NCBI RefSeq assembly: GCF_905397395.1
Contig: NZ_CAJPVH010000033.1
Coordinates: 1 to 61,372, forward strand
Source: Cupriavidus campinensis
GTDB taxonomy: Bacteria > Pseudomonadota > Gammaproteobacteria > Burkholderiales > Burkholderiaceae
Reading direction: 5' to 3'
Length of the DNA: 61,372 nt
Part shown: one piece after another, positions 17,336 through 26,845 of the stretch
How the letters are laid out: every line of letters starts with the position of its first letter
Position numbering within the stretch: the stretch's first letter is position 1
Notes under the pieces: model-generated
What the model was told of the DNA's origin: nothing
Seen by the model: only the letters and a program-made list of their open reading frames with translations
The model's database searches: none
Position numbers and translations under genes: made by a program

Positions 17336-17908
17336 ATGTCCGCCTATCCTCCCGGGGCCGCGCCGCGCGACCCTGTTTCCCCCGTCACGCTGGAAGCGGG
17401 ACAAACCGCGCGCGTCACGCGCCCCACCGCCCGCTTCATGCTCGGCCATCCCGCGCGCGCCATCGCGCTCGGCTTCGGCTCGGGGCTGTCGCCGGTCAGC
17501 CCGGGCACGGTCGGCACGTTGTACGGCTGGCTGTCGTTCGTCGTGATTTCGATGTGGATCGAACCGTCCACGTGGCTCTGGATCATCGCCGGCGGTTTCC
17601 TCGTCGGCATCTGGGCGTGCATGCGCACCGCGCGCGACATGGGCGTGTACGACCATGGCAGCATGGTCTGGGACGAAATCGTGGCGTTCTGGCTGGTGCT
17701 GCTGTTCGTCACCCCCACCGGCTTCTGGGGCCAGTTCGCGGCGTTCCTGTGGTTCCGCCTGTTCGACATCGCCAAACCGGCGCCCATCGCCTACTACGAC
17801 CGCACGCTCAAGGGCCCCGGCCTGCTCGGCGCGTTTGGCGTGATGTTCGACGACATCTTCGCGGCCTTCTACACCCTGCTCGTATTCGCGCTCTGGCGCT
17901 CGCTCTGA
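17336..17908 (+). CDS. pgpA: Phosphatidylglycerophosphatase A
   Basis: Inner-membrane phosphatase making phosphatidylglycerol from its phosphate. The 190 residues from the ATG at 17336 have an N-terminal extension of about 35 residues. The PgpA core follows: LGFGSGLSPVSPGTVGTLYGWL, a membrane span WLWIIAGGFLVGIWAC, DHGSMVWDEIVAFWLVL with the conserved acidic residues, and LFDIAKPAPIAYYDR. The order thiL-pgpA-pncC is common in beta- and gammaproteobacteria. Confidence 0.92.
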   Translation: MSAYPPGAAPRDPVSPVTLEAGQTARVTRPTARFMLGHPARAIALGFGSGLSPVSPGTVGTLYGWLSFVVISMWIEPSTWLWIIAGGFLVGIWACMRTARDMGVYDHGSMVWDEIVAFWLVLLFVTPTGFWGQFAAFLWFRLFDIAKPAPIAYYDRTLKGPGLLGAFGVMFDDIFAAFYTLLVFALWRSL

Positions 17909-17943
17909 GCGGGCATCGCATCGTCTAATAAGGATTCGCCGAT

Positions 17944-18441
17944 ATGTCCGTCAGTCGCCTGCTTGACCAGCTCGCCATCCAGGCCGGTTCCGTCCTTGCG
18001 GAACATTCGCTGATGCTTGCCACGGCGGAATCGTGCACCGGCGGCCTCGTCGCGGCCGCGATCACCGATGTGGCCGGGTCGTCCGGCTGGTTCGAGCGCG
18101 GCTTCGTCACGTATTCCAACGAAGCCAAGTCCACCATGCTGGGGGTGCCGGCGAAGCTGATCCGCGATCACGGCGCGGTCAGCGAGGAAGTGGCCCACGC
18201 CATGGCCGAGGGCGCGCTGCTGAACAGCCGCGCGCAGGTGTCGCTGGCGATTACCGGCGTGGCCGGCCCGGGCGGCGGCACTGCCGACAAGCCCGTCGGC
18301 ATGGTCTGCTTTGGCTGGAGCAACCGCGTCACCACGCTGACCGGGACGCAGCGGTTCAAGGGCGATCGCGCCCAGATCCGCCGCCAGGCTGCCGAGCACG
18401 CCATGCGCGGCCTGCTCGAACTGATCCGAAACGAGCAGTAA
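17944..18441 (+). CDS. pncC: Nicotinamide-nucleotide amidohydrolase (CinA C-terminal type)
   Basis: Deamidates nicotinamide mononucleotide in the NAD salvage cycle. The 165 residues carry LATAESCTGGLVAAAIT, FERGFVTYSNEAK, AVSEEVAHAMAEGAL and LAITGVAGPGGGTADKPVG, the full CinA C-terminal domain. No N-terminal MoaB-like domain, as in the proteobacterial short form. Convergent with pyrF, 27 bases apart. Confidence 0.93.
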   Translation: MSVSRLLDQLAIQAGSVLAEHSLMLATAESCTGGLVAAAITDVAGSSGWFERGFVTYSNEAKSTMLGVPAKLIRDHGAVSEEVAHAMAEGALLNSRAQVSLAITGVAGPGGGTADKPVGMVCFGWSNRVTTLTGTQRFKGDRAQIRRQAAEHAMRGLLELIRNEQ

Positions 18442-18468
18442 GCCGCCCGTTTCGGCCGCTGTCACGGT

Positions 18469-19287
18469 TTATCCGTGACGATAGCGGTTGATGGTCTCGC
18501 GCGTCTGCAACGCCACATTCCGGGCGGCCTTGGCGAAATCCTTGTCACGGCTCGCGTACAGGATGGCGCGCGAGGAATTGATCATCATGCCGGTGCCGTC
18601 GGCGGTACGGCCGGCCTTCACGGTCGCCTCGATGTCTCCGCCCTGCGCGCCAATGCCCGGGATCAGCAGCGGCATGTCCCCCACGATCTGGCGCACCTTG
18701 GCGATCTCATTGGGGAACGTCGCCCCCACCACCAGCCCCATCTGCCCGTTGGTGTTCCAGCGTTCGCGCGCGGCCTCGGCCACCACCTGGTAGAGCGGCT
18801 TGCCGTCCACCTGCAGGAACTGCACGTCCGAGCCGCCCGGGTTCGAGGTCCGGCACAGCACGATCACCCCACGGCCCGGATAGGCCAGGTAGGGCGACAT
18901 CGAATCGAACCCCATGTACGGGCTGACCGTGACCGCATCGGCGCGGTAGCGCTCGAACGCCTCCAGGGCATAGTGCTCGGCCGTGGAGCCGATGTCGCCG
19001 CGCTTGGCGTCCAGGATCACCGGAATCCCCGGGTGGGCGTCGTGGATGTACTCGATCAGTTGCTCGAGCTGGTCCTCGGCGCGCTGCGAATGGAAATAGG
19101 CGATCTGCGGCTTGAAGGCGCAGACCAGGTCGGCCGTGGCGTCGACGATCTCGCGGCAGAACGAGAAGATCGCGCCGCCCGTGCTGGTCAGGGACAGCGG
19201 CAGCTTGGCCGGGTCCGGATCGAGTCCGACGCACAGCAGGGAATCGTTACGCTGCCATGCGGCGGACAGCTGCTCGGTGAAAGTCAT
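18469..19287 (-). CDS. pyrF: Orotidine 5'-phosphate decarboxylase
   Basis: Last step of UMP synthesis. The 272 residues belong to the longer subgroup of the family, with [14 protein letters not shown], the catalytic Asp-Lys-Asp set in [18 protein letters not shown], and [11 protein letters not shown] near the phosphate site. A short hairpin (GTCACGG / CCGTGAC, 18461-18479) overlaps the stop region but lacks a T run. Confidence 0.95.
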   Translation of the reverse strand: MTFTEQLSAAWQRNDSLLCVGLDPDPAKLPLSLTSTGGAIFSFCREIVDATADLVCAFKPQIAYFHSQRAEDQLEQLIEYIHDAHPGIPVILDAKRGDIGSTAEHYALEAFERYRADAVTVSPYMGFDSMSPYLAYPGRGVIVLCRTSNPGGSDVQFLQVDGKPLYQVVAEAARERWNTNGQMGLVVGATFPNEIAKVRQIVGDMPLLIPGIGAQGGDIEATVKAGRTADGTGMMINSSRAILYASRDKDFAKAARNVALQTRETINRYRHG

Positions 19288-19505
19288 GGGATGCTCGATA
19301 TGGGTAAGGCCCCGGGGGCCGGACGTTATCCAAGGATAACGCGGCGGCGCGCCGGCTGGTTGTCGCGGGGCGCCGCCAGCGCGGTCCGGCGCACGATATA
19401 TGGCGTTGGCGCAATTTTACCCGTTGCGTGCTATCGTTTTCGGGTTTTGCGCTTCCGCTTAATAAGAGCGACCCCGCCACGTCGCCAAATCCCGTCTCGC
19501 CTCCC

Positions 19506-20390
19506 ATGTCCCTTGATCGCCGCGGTCTCGTCCTGCTCATCATCCTCACACTCGCCTGGGGCATCAACTGGCCCATCATGAAAGTGGGCGTGGCCCATTT
19601 CCCGGCCATGGGCTTCCGGCTGCTCTGCATGGCCGGCGGGCTGGTGGCGCTGGGGCTGGCGCTGAAGCTGCGCGGGGAGTCCCTCCACGTGCCGCGCGCC
19701 AGCTGGCCGATGGTGATCAAGCTGGCCATCCCGAACATGGTGATCTGGCACCTGTTCGCGATCTGCGCGGTCAAGATGCTGTCCTCGGGCCGCGCGGCCA
19801 TCCTCGGCTACACCATGCCGATCTGGGCCGTGGTCTGGGGGCTGGTGCTGTTCCGGGACCGCATCGCCCTGTCCGCCTGGGTCGGCATTGCCTGCGCGCT
19901 GGCCGGCACGGTGCTGCTGCTCTCGGGCGAGATCGCTGCGCTGACCGGCAGCCCGGCCGGCACCCTGCTGATGCTGGTGGCGGCAGCCGGCTGGGGGCTG
20001 GGCACCCAGCTGATGAAGCGGACCCAGGTGGATATTCCCATCGGCGCGCTCACCTTCTGGATGCTGGCCATCACCCTGCCCTTCCTTGGCCTTGGCACGC
20101 TGCTGCTGGAGTCGGGCTGGCGCATGCCCACCGCCGTGGAATGGGGCGCCATCGCCTACAACGCGGTGGTGGTCTTTGCCTACTGCCACCTGGTCTGGTT
20201 CGCGCTGGCGCGCAGCCTGCCGCCGGTGGTGTCCAGCCTGTCGATCATGTTCATCCCCGTGGTGGGGGTCTTCTCGGGCATGTGGCTGCTCGGCGAGACG
20301 CCGCACTGGCAGGACTACGCGGCCATCTTGCTGATGTTCGCGGCGCTGTCTTCGGTGATGCTGGCCCCGCTGCTGCGCCGCCGCCTTTGA
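19506..20390 (+). CDS. EamA/DMT-family membrane transporter
   Basis: A 294-residue drug/metabolite transporter family permease with about ten hydrophobic helices in two EamA halves (LAWGINWPIMK at the start of the first; AAAGWGLGTQLMKRTQ at the start of the second). The start at 19506 (MSLDRRGLVLL) places the first helix at the N-terminus; the longer frame from 19428 adds an unlikely leader. Substrate unknown. It is divergent from pyrF. A tandem repeat begins immediately after its stop. Confidence 0.88.
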   Translation: MSLDRRGLVLLIILTLAWGINWPIMKVGVAHFPAMGFRLLCMAGGLVALGLALKLRGESLHVPRASWPMVIKLAIPNMVIWHLFAICAVKMLSSGRAAILGYTMPIWAVVWGLVLFRDRIALSAWVGIACALAGTVLLLSGEIAALTGSPAGTLLMLVAAAGWGLGTQLMKRTQVDIPIGALTFWMLAITLPFLGLGTLLLESGWRMPTAVEWGAIAYNAVVVFAYCHLVWFALARSLPPVVSSLSIMFIPVVGVFSGMWLLGETPHWQDYAAILLMFAALSSVMLAPLLRRRL

Positions 20391-20475
20391 GCCGGCCTTT
20401 GAGCCGGCCAATTAGCCGGCCTATTAGCCGGCCCATAAGCTGGCCCATAAGCCGGACCCATAAGCCAGCCTGTAA
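20391..20475. repeat. 12-bp tandem repeat array, seven degenerate units
   Basis: Units of the form GCCGGCC followed by TTTGA, AATTA, TATTA, CATAA, CATAA, CCATAA and TGTAA. The spacing is 12 bases with one 13-base unit; copies 5-7 each carry a change in the GCCGGCC core. The array begins directly after the EamA stop codon. Most copies end in a stop triplet or its reverse complement. Confidence 0.85.
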
Positions 20476-20986
20476 GCCAAACGTAGGCCGGCGTTCGCGG
20501 CGCGCAACGGGCGCCGCGCGGGATGAGATTTCGCTTAACAAGCCCCCCTGCGTTGGATTACACTCGCGGCCATCAGAATCCCGGAGAAAGTACGTGGGCA
20601 GTAGCATCGGGTGTTCGAGTTGCCGCGGTCGTGCCGCGACATCGTCGGATGCCATGTCACTGCGGGCTGCGTAACGACGATCCGCGGGGCCCTGCCCTTG
20701 CTTATCGCCGTCCTTGCCCGCAGACACCTGCGGGTGAGTGTCTTTCCGTTTCCCCCTGCGGCGGTCGCCCTGACTGCCGTGTCGCGCTTCGGAGCTTCCC
20801 TCTCCCGGCCAGCCAGCCAAACCCAGGCAAACGCCATCGCCTTGCCCGCGCGCCGCTTTGTTGCGGCCGCCCGCAGCGCGATCACGCTTGCCCGTGGCCG
20901 CGCCATGGTCACCCGGCTGGCTTGCCTTGCCTGCGCCTGTCTTCGATGCATCGACAACCGCGCCATCAGTAACAAGGAACCCAGGG
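20476..20986 (+). other. Long corA upstream region without a convincing gene
   Basis: About 510 bases between the repeat array and corA. Open frames here (for example 20523-20972) have no recognisable domain and unlikely composition. Short hairpins are visible (CGCGG/CCGCG at 20624-20638 and CCCGCAG/CTGCGGG at 20717-20734). It may be a 5' leader, but I do not recognise a known riboswitch. Confidence 0.35.
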
Positions 20987-21949
20987 ATGATCAACCTGTT
21001 CGTCCTGCAGAAAGGCCGGCTTGCCCAGGAGCAGGTCGACGAGCGCAATGAGCTGCTGCAGCACAAGCCCATCTGGATCGACGTCGTCAGCCCCGACGAC
21101 GAGGAGCTGGCATGGATCAAGGAAGCCTATAACGTCGTCCTGCCGGAACTCGAGGACCTCGGTGACCTGGAGGCGTCAGCCCGGTATTTCGAGGGCGAGG
21201 ACGAGAACATCCACATCCGCACCGACTTCCTGCTGGCCGAGGACGAGGCGTCGCGCAACGTGCGCGTGGCCTTCGTGCTCACGCGCGACGTGCTGTTCTC
21301 CATCCACGACGAGGATCTGCCGGTGTTCCGGCTGGTGCGCCTGCGCGCGCGCATGCGGCCGGGTTCGGTGCGCAACGCCAAGGACGTGCTGATGGACCTG
21401 TACGCCACCGACGCCGAGTACTCCGCCGACTCCATCGAAGAGATCTACGAGCGGCTGGAGGAAGCCAGCCGCCGGGTGCTGGCCGAGAACGTGACCGATG
21501 CCGCCGCCGCCGACGTGCTGGAAACCATCGCGCGCGAGGAAGATTTGAACGGCCGCATCCGCCGTAACGTCATGGATACGCGCCGCGCGGTATCGTTCCT
21601 GATGCGCAGCCAGTTGCTGTCCGCCGAGCAGCAGGACGAGGCCCGCCAGATCCTGCGCGACATCGACTCCATCGAGAACCACACCGCGTTCCTGTTCGAC
21701 AAGATCAACTTCCTGATGGACGCGACGGTCGGCTTCATCAACATCAACCAGAACAAGATCATCAAGCTGTTCTCGGTGGTGTCGGTGGCGCTGATGCCAC
21801 CGACGCTGATCGCGAGCATCTACGGGATGAACTTCAAGCTGATGCCGGAGCTGGACTGGGCCGCCGGCTACCCGTGGGCCATCGCGCTGATGGCTGTGTC
21901 GGCGGCGATTCCGCTGATCTACTTCCGCCGCAAGGGCTGGCTGAGCTGA
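20987..21949 (+). CDS. corA: Magnesium/cobalt transporter CorA family
   Basis: Pentameric inner-membrane divalent cation channel. The 320 residues from the ATG at 20987 (MINLFVLQKGRL) have a long cytoplasmic N-terminal domain. Two C-terminal membrane helices follow, the first ending in the selectivity signature YGMNF and the second ending in basic YFRRKGWLS. The long helix before the pore (RNVMDTRRAVSFLMRSQLL) fits the CorA stalk. AGGGATG start context. Convergent with mtgA. Confidence 0.93.
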   Translation: MINLFVLQKGRLAQEQVDERNELLQHKPIWIDVVSPDDEELAWIKEAYNVVLPELEDLGDLEASARYFEGEDENIHIRTDFLLAEDEASRNVRVAFVLTRDVLFSIHDEDLPVFRLVRLRARMRPGSVRNAKDVLMDLYATDAEYSADSIEEIYERLEEASRRVLAENVTDAAAADVLETIAREEDLNGRIRRNVMDTRRAVSFLMRSQLLSAEQQDEARQILRDIDSIENHTAFLFDKINFLMDATVGFININQNKIIKLFSVVSVALMPPTLIASIYGMNFKLMPELDWAAGYPWAIALMAVSAAIPLIYFRRKGWLS

Positions 21950-21979
21950 GGGCGGCACCAGCGCCCATTGCCGGACACC

Positions 21980-22741
21980 CTAGTCCGGCAGCGTGGCCGC
22001 GCCCATGCGGCGCGCGATGATCGACGCCTTGACGCGGAAGTTGACGTGCACGTTGGCGCAATATGTCTTCTTGTCGAAGCATTTCGGCGCCGGCAGCGCC
22101 GCCGCGAGGCGCGCGGCCTGCCCGACGCCTAGCTTGGCGGCCGAGGTGTGGAAGTAGTGCTGGGCGGCGGCCTCGGCACCGAAGACGCCCTCGCCCCACT
22201 CCACCGAATTCAGGTAAATCTCAAAGATCCGCTGCTTGTCGAGCCAGAACTCGAGCATCCACGTGATGGCCAGCTCCTGGCCCTTGCGCAGGTAGTGCTG
22301 CTCGGGCGCCAGGAACAGGTTCTTGGCCAGCTGCTGGGTGATGGTCGACCCGCCGCGCACGATGCGCCCGCGCTGCTTGTTGCGCTCCCAGGCGGTCAGC
22401 ATCGCGTCGAGGTCGTAGCCGGGATGATTGACGAAATCCGCGTCCTCGCTGGCGATGACCGCGCGCTTCAGGTGCCGCGAGATGTCGTCGTAGCGCACCC
22501 ACTCGCGCTCGACCCCGCAACTCCAGAAATTCACGCCGCAGAGCCGCCAGCGCTCGGCGCGCAGGAAGGTCGTGGACGACGGGTTCACGACCTGCCACGC
22601 GGCAATCTGGAGGAAGAAGTACAGCTGCATGGCCAGCACGCCCGCCACCAGGCAGCCGGCCAGATAGCCGAGCCAGCGCAGCGGATTGGCCGCGCTGCCG
22701 GCGCGCGCCGGCGATCGGGAGGAGGTCCGCTGGCGCGCCAA
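21980..22741 (-). CDS. mtgA: Monofunctional peptidoglycan glycosyltransferase
   Basis: GT51 transglycosylase that polymerises lipid II in the periplasm, without a transpeptidase domain. The 253 residues have one N-terminal anchor helix ([20 protein letters not shown]). Catalytic region motifs are [58 protein letters not shown] and [11 protein letters not shown]. It starts 11 bases after the aroE stop and is the last gene of the minus-strand mpl-to-mtgA run. Confidence 0.95.
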   Translation of the reverse strand: MARQRTSSRSPARAGSAANPLRWLGYLAGCLVAGVLAMQLYFFLQIAAWQVVNPSSTTFLRAERWRLCGVNFWSCGVEREWVRYDDISRHLKRAVIASEDADFVNHPGYDLDAMLTAWERNKQRGRIVRGGSTITQQLAKNLFLAPEQHYLRKGQELAITWMLEFWLDKQRIFEIYLNSVEWGEGVFGAEAAAQHYFHTSAAKLGVGQAARLAAALPAPKCFDKKTYCANVHVNFRVKASIIARRMGAATLPD

Positions 22742-22752
22742 GCCGGGTGGCC

Positions 22753-23652
22753 TCAGCGGGCGGCTTCGGCCTGGAGCCCGGCTCGCAATTCAGCGAGAAC
22801 AGGGACGGTGTTGGGCCGCACGCCGCGCCAGTTGTAGAACGCCTCGGCGGCCTGCTCCACGAGCATGCCCAGGCCGTCGCTGGTGCGCGCGCCGCACTGG
22901 GCGGCGTAGGCCAGGAACACGGTCGGCCGGGCGCCGTACATCATGTCGTAGGCCAGCACGCCCTCGCCCAGCAGGTACTCGGGCACGGGCGGCACTTCGC
23001 CCTGGAGGCTGCTCGACGAGGCGTTGATCACTACGTCGCAGCGCTCCTCCTCGCTCAGGGCGGACAGCGCGTCGAGCCCGCCGCCCCACAGTTCCACGTT
23101 GTACTGGTCGGCGGCCTCGACGAATTCCTCGAGCATGTCGCTCGCCCGGGAAGCGGTGCGATTGGCCACCACGATCCGCGCCGGACGGCACTCGATCAGC
23201 GGCAGCATCGCCCCCATGGCCGCGCCACCGGCGCCGAGCAGCAGGATGCGCTTGTCTTCCAGCAGCACGTCCAGGTTGTCCTGGATGTCGCGGACCAGAC
23301 CCACGCCGTCGGTGTTGTCGCCATGGATCAGGCCGTCCTCGATCCACATCGTGTTGACCGCGCCCGCGGCCTCGGCGCGCGGGGTCAGGCGGTCCGCCAG
23401 GTCATACGCTTCCAGCTTGAACGGGGTGGTCACGTTGAAGCCGTGGCCACCTTCGGCCAGGAAACGGCGCACCGTGTCGGCGAAGGCGCCGAGCGGCGCC
23501 TCCAGGCGGTCGTACTGCACGGCCTCGCCGGTCTGGCGTGCGAAGGCGGCGTGGATGGCCGGCGAGCGGCTGTGCGAAACAGGGTTGCCCACCACCACGT
23601 AGCGGTCTGGCTGCACGGGCGGGTTAGGCTGGGAAGTCGGGTCTGTGGTCAT
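22753..23652 (-). CDS. aroE: Shikimate dehydrogenase
   Basis: NADPH-dependent reduction of 3-dehydroshikimate in aromatic biosynthesis. The 299 residues show [30 protein letters not shown] with the catalytic Lys, [10 protein letters not shown] with the catalytic Asp, [16 protein letters not shown] and the NRT motif [10 protein letters not shown]. The ATG at 23652 overlaps the stop of the TonB-like gene (ATGA), so the two are coupled. Confidence 0.95.
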   Translation of the reverse strand: MTTDPTSQPNPPVQPDRYVVVGNPVSHSRSPAIHAAFARQTGEAVQYDRLEAPLGAFADTVRRFLAEGGHGFNVTTPFKLEAYDLADRLTPRAEAAGAVNTMWIEDGLIHGDNTDGVGLVRDIQDNLDVLLEDKRILLLGAGGAAMGAMLPLIECRPARIVVANRTASRASDMLEEFVEAADQYNVELWGGGLDALSALSEEERCDVVINASSSSLQGEVPPVPEYLLGEGVLAYDMMYGARPTVFLAYAAQCGARTSDGLGMLVEQAAEAFYNWRGVRPNTVPVLAELRAGLQAEAAR

Positions 23653-24581
23653 CAACGGGGTTGCAGGCGGACGTCGAGCCCGCTCCGCGTGAACTTGAAC
23701 GTGGAAATGACTTCCAGGATGTCCTGGCGCTGTTGCATTTCCGGGGTAAAGGCGCCGAACGGCGCGGCGGCGCGCACGATGGCCACGGCCTGGCGGTCCA
23801 GCGCGGGGTCGCCCGAACTCTTGGCCACGTCGATGGACTCGACGTTGTAGCCGTCGCGGTTATAGCCGAGCTTGCCGAGCCGGTTGACGTTGATCACCAG
23901 GATCAGCTGGCCGTACAGCGGCTTGCCGTTGCGCTGGGGGAAATCGCTCGTGCCGCGCGTTTCGATCTTGCGGCGCAGGCGGTCGTAATACTGGGCGTAG
24001 TCCACGCCCTGGGCGCTGGTCGCGGTCAGCTGCATGCGCTTGGGGCGCTTGGCGTACTGCTCCAGGTTGCGGCCGATCTCGGCCTCCAGCCGCGCCATCT
24101 CGGTCACGGAGGTGCGGTCGTCCTGGCCGCGCGTGGGGGCCGGCTGCTGCTGTTCGCCCGGCTTCACGGGCTGGCTGCGCACGCTCGGCGCGGCCTCGCG
24201 CGATTGCGTCATCAGCCGGCGCTGCTCTTCTTCCAGTTGCTCGATGCGGCGCTGCGTCAGCCGCATCAGGTCGCCATCCTTGGACTCGGTCTGCGCCGGC
24301 AGCGGCGTGGTGGCGCGCTGGGCGTCATGGTCGCCGCCGCCGTCCAGGTTGGCCTGGGCCAGCACCGTCGGGTCGCGCGGCCGCTCGGCGGACTTGGAAT
24401 TGACCAGCACCACGTCAAGCTGCGGATCGGACCGCTTGATCTCGAAGACCTCGGGCGCGGCAATCCGCACCATCAGGAGCAGCGCGTGAATGACCACCGA
24501 CACGGCCAGCGCCTTGGCCAGCGTGCCGCTGGAATGCCACCACTGCAGGGGATGGCGGGGAGCAACAAGAACGGCGTTCAC
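23652..24581 (-). CDS. TonB-family energy transducer-like protein
   Basis: A protein of about 309 residues with a cytoplasmic start, one membrane helix (LAKALAVSVVIHALLLMVRIA), and a long charged/Gln-rich periplasmic linker (LTQRRIEQLEEEQRRLM). It ends in a TonB C-terminal fold (YYDRLRRKIETRGTSDFP, GQLILVINVNRLGKLGY, ALDRQAVAIVRAAAPFGAF). It probably transmits proton-motive-force energy or links inner and outer membranes. No ExbB/ExbD neighbours. Start is taken as the GTG at 24581; the ATG at 24638 would add 19 residues. Confidence 0.8.
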   Translation of the reverse strand: MNAVLVAPRHPLQWWHSSGTLAKALAVSVVIHALLLMVRIAAPEVFEIKRSDPQLDVVLVNSKSAERPRDPTVLAQANLDGGGDHDAQRATTPLPAQTESKDGDLMRLTQRRIEQLEEEQRRLMTQSREAAPSVRSQPVKPGEQQQPAPTRGQDDRTSVTEMARLEAEIGRNLEQYAKRPKRMQLTATSAQGVDYAQYYDRLRRKIETRGTSDFPQRNGKPLYGQLILVINVNRLGKLGYNRDGYNVESIDVAKSSGDPALDRQAVAIVRAAAPFGAFTPEMQQRQDILEVISTFKFTRSGLDVRLQPR

Positions 24582-24706
24582 GATGGCGGCGGGCGGAGAG
24601 TCCGGGCAGGGCAGACAGTAAAGACGAAGGGCGGCCACCCCACCGCAGGCGGGGTTGGCCGGATCAGACTTCGATTGTAAGGGAGCGGATTGCTTTTCCG
24701 AAGGGG

Positions 24707-26833
24707 TCAGGCCGCCGGGCCAGCCCCGGTGTCGCGTGGCGCCGACGCCTCGTCGTCCGAAGCGGGCTCGGCATCCTCCCCGGCCGGGGTTTCCTGGCCT
24801 GCCGTACCCCCCTCGGCAGCCGCTTCCGCCGCATCTTCGGCCGCCGCCTCTGCGGCTGCCTCGGCCGACACTTCCGCCGCTTCCTCGTCGGTTTCCAGTT
24901 CCTCCTCGGGAACCTCGCCCTCGCCGGCAAAGACCTCAAGCACGCGGCACGACACTTCCAGCGAAATCTCGTCCGTCGAGGCAATCTCGAGCAGCACCTG
25001 GGTGCCCCGGGCCGCCTGCGCCAGTTCCGGCACGCGCGTCACCAGCGGAATCTCGGTAAAGCGCACCGCGCCTTCCTTGAGCACCGTCGCCATCAGCTTC
25101 TCGCGGCCTTCCTGGGCCAGCCAGCGCAGGCACCAGTAGCGTTCCATGGTGGACTGGTGCTCGGCATACGCCGCATAGGTGCCTTCGAAGTCCGCCACGG
25201 CAGCCAGCAGGTCGGCATCCTTGGGCTTGAACGGCGCCACCAGCTTGGCCGTGACGCCATGCTGCGCCACCGCCAGGATCTGCCACTGGTTCACCAGATC
25301 GACGTAGCGGCGCAGCGGCGAGGTGCTCCACGCGTACTGCGCCACGCCCAGCCCCTCGTGCGGCGCCGGGTAGGTCTGCATCCGCGTGCGGTGCATGCCC
25401 CACGCCTTCTGGGTGCGATAGATGCCCGGCACGCCGTGGTCGGCCAGCAGCTTGCCCCACGTGCTGTTGGCCAGGATCATCAACTCGGCCACGATCTTGT
25501 CCAGCGGGGAGCCCCGGCGGCGCTGCTCGATGCGCACGCGCTCGGCGCCGCCTTCGAGTTGATCGATATAGAAGTTGTAGTCGGCCCGGTTGTGCGACTC
25601 CGGCCGCAGCCCGCTGGCAAGGCGCGCGCGCTGGCGCTCGTCGTGCAGATGGTTGGCCAGGTGGAACAGGTGCGTCAGCGCGGCCCGGAACGGGTAGTCG
25701 CCGGTGCCGTTGGCCAGCGCGGCCTCGGTCACCACGTCCTCGAGCAGGTTGTGGCGCAGGTTGGCGGCAATCGGCACGCGCTCGGCGCGGGTCTCGCTGG
25801 CGGTGATGGCGATGCCGTCCGGCGTGTTCGGGTCCACCGTCACATACAGCGACAGCGCCGGGCAGGTGCGCCCTTCCTGGAGCGTGTAGCGCTCCACGAT
25901 GGGGTCCGGCAGCATGGTGATCTTGTCGCCCGGGAAGTACACCGTGGACAGGCGCTGGCGCGCGATGGCGTCGAGCGCATCGCCACGCTTGATGCCCAGC
26001 GCCGGCGCGGCGATGTGGATGCCCACGCGCAGCTTGCCGCCATCGAGTTCGGTGACGGACAGCGCATCGTCGATCTCGGTGGTCGTCACATCGTCGATCG
26101 AGAACGCCTGCACGTCGGCCAGCGGCAGGTCGCCGCCCGGCTCGGGCACGTCCACGTCCGGGAAGCCGGTGCCCTTCGGGAAGCATTCGGAGAGGAACTT
26201 GGCCTCGTGCAGCGCGCGCGGGCTGGACACGCCGCCCACGGCCACCATCAGCCGCATCGGCGTCATGCCGAGCGCCGTGCAGGCGGCATCCATCGCCTTG
26301 AATTCGAGGCTGTTCTTGTCCGGCTTGAACAGCAGTTGCAGCACCTTGCCCCGGAACGCGTCCGGCAGCGTCAGCGCCTTGAGCTGGTCTTCATAGCCGG
26401 CCTGCACCAGCGCCTGCTGCTTCTTGCGTTCGACGGCGGCCAGCGCGGCCTGCAGCTGGTCTTCCGGCGCGCGCAGGTAGCGGCCACGGCCCTTGCGGCG
26501 GAAGTAGACCGGATTGCCATGCAGCGCCATGGCCAGCGCGGCCTGCTGCACCGGGCCGGCATCTGCGCCGTAGTATTCGGCGGCCAGCTCGGCAAAGCCG
26601 AATTCCTCGGCCGGCGCGCATTCCCAGAGGAAGTCGAGGTCGATGTCGGCGGTCAGGTCGCCGGTCTGCCGCACCATTTCGATTGCCGACGGCTGGGCAA
26701 ACTGCAGCAGCACGTCGCGCGCCTTCACCTTGGTGCGCTTGCCTGCCGGCAACTCCACCTGGTAGGCCTCACCCTGCTGGGCGAGCACGGTGCCGGCGCG
26801 AATTTCGCCGCCTTCTTCAAACAGCAACTGCAT
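24707..26833 (-). CDS. RNase II/RNB-family exoribonuclease with acidic Ala-rich tail
   Basis: A 708-residue 3'-5' exoribonuclease. The RNB catalytic centre is FSIDDVTTTEIDDALSVTELDGG with the metal-binding Asp residues, then LRVGIHIAAP, TVYFPGDKITMLP and SPLRRYVDLVNQWQI near the C-terminal end of the domain. After a short domain ending near residue 630, the last 75 residues are almost entirely Ala, Glu, Asp and Gly, a disordered-looking tail not expected for the family. It lies 12 bases after ubiC. Confidence 0.88.
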   Translation of the reverse strand: MQLLFEEGGEIRAGTVLAQQGEAYQVELPAGKRTKVKARDVLLQFAQPSAIEMVRQTGDLTADIDLDFLWECAPAEEFGFAELAAEYYGADAGPVQQAALAMALHGNPVYFRRKGRGRYLRAPEDQLQAALAAVERKKQQALVQAGYEDQLKALTLPDAFRGKVLQLLFKPDKNSLEFKAMDAACTALGMTPMRLMVAVGGVSSPRALHEAKFLSECFPKGTGFPDVDVPEPGGDLPLADVQAFSIDDVTTTEIDDALSVTELDGGKLRVGIHIAAPALGIKRGDALDAIARQRLSTVYFPGDKITMLPDPIVERYTLQEGRTCPALSLYVTVDPNTPDGIAITASETRAERVPIAANLRHNLLEDVVTEAALANGTGDYPFRAALTHLFHLANHLHDERQRARLASGLRPESHNRADYNFYIDQLEGGAERVRIEQRRRGSPLDKIVAELMILANSTWGKLLADHGVPGIYRTQKAWGMHRTRMQTYPAPHEGLGVAQYAWSTSPLRRYVDLVNQWQILAVAQHGVTAKLVAPFKPKDADLLAAVADFEGTYAAYAEHQSTMERYWCLRWLAQEGREKLMATVLKEGAVRFTEIPLVTRVPELAQAARGTQVLLEIASTDEISLEVSCRVLEVFAGEGEVPEEELETDEEAAEVSAEAAAEAAAEDAAEAAAEGGTAGQETPAGEDAEPASDDEASAPRDTGAGPAA

Positions 26834-26845
26834 GGATCGGTACTT

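Noticed and set aside
18461..18479. Terminator between pncC and pyrF
   Set aside because: A perfect 7-bp hairpin exists, but there is no T run on either strand and it overlaps the pyrF stop.
20523..20972. 149-codon gene in the corA leader
   Set aside because: Implausible Pro/Arg/Cys/His composition and no family resemblance.
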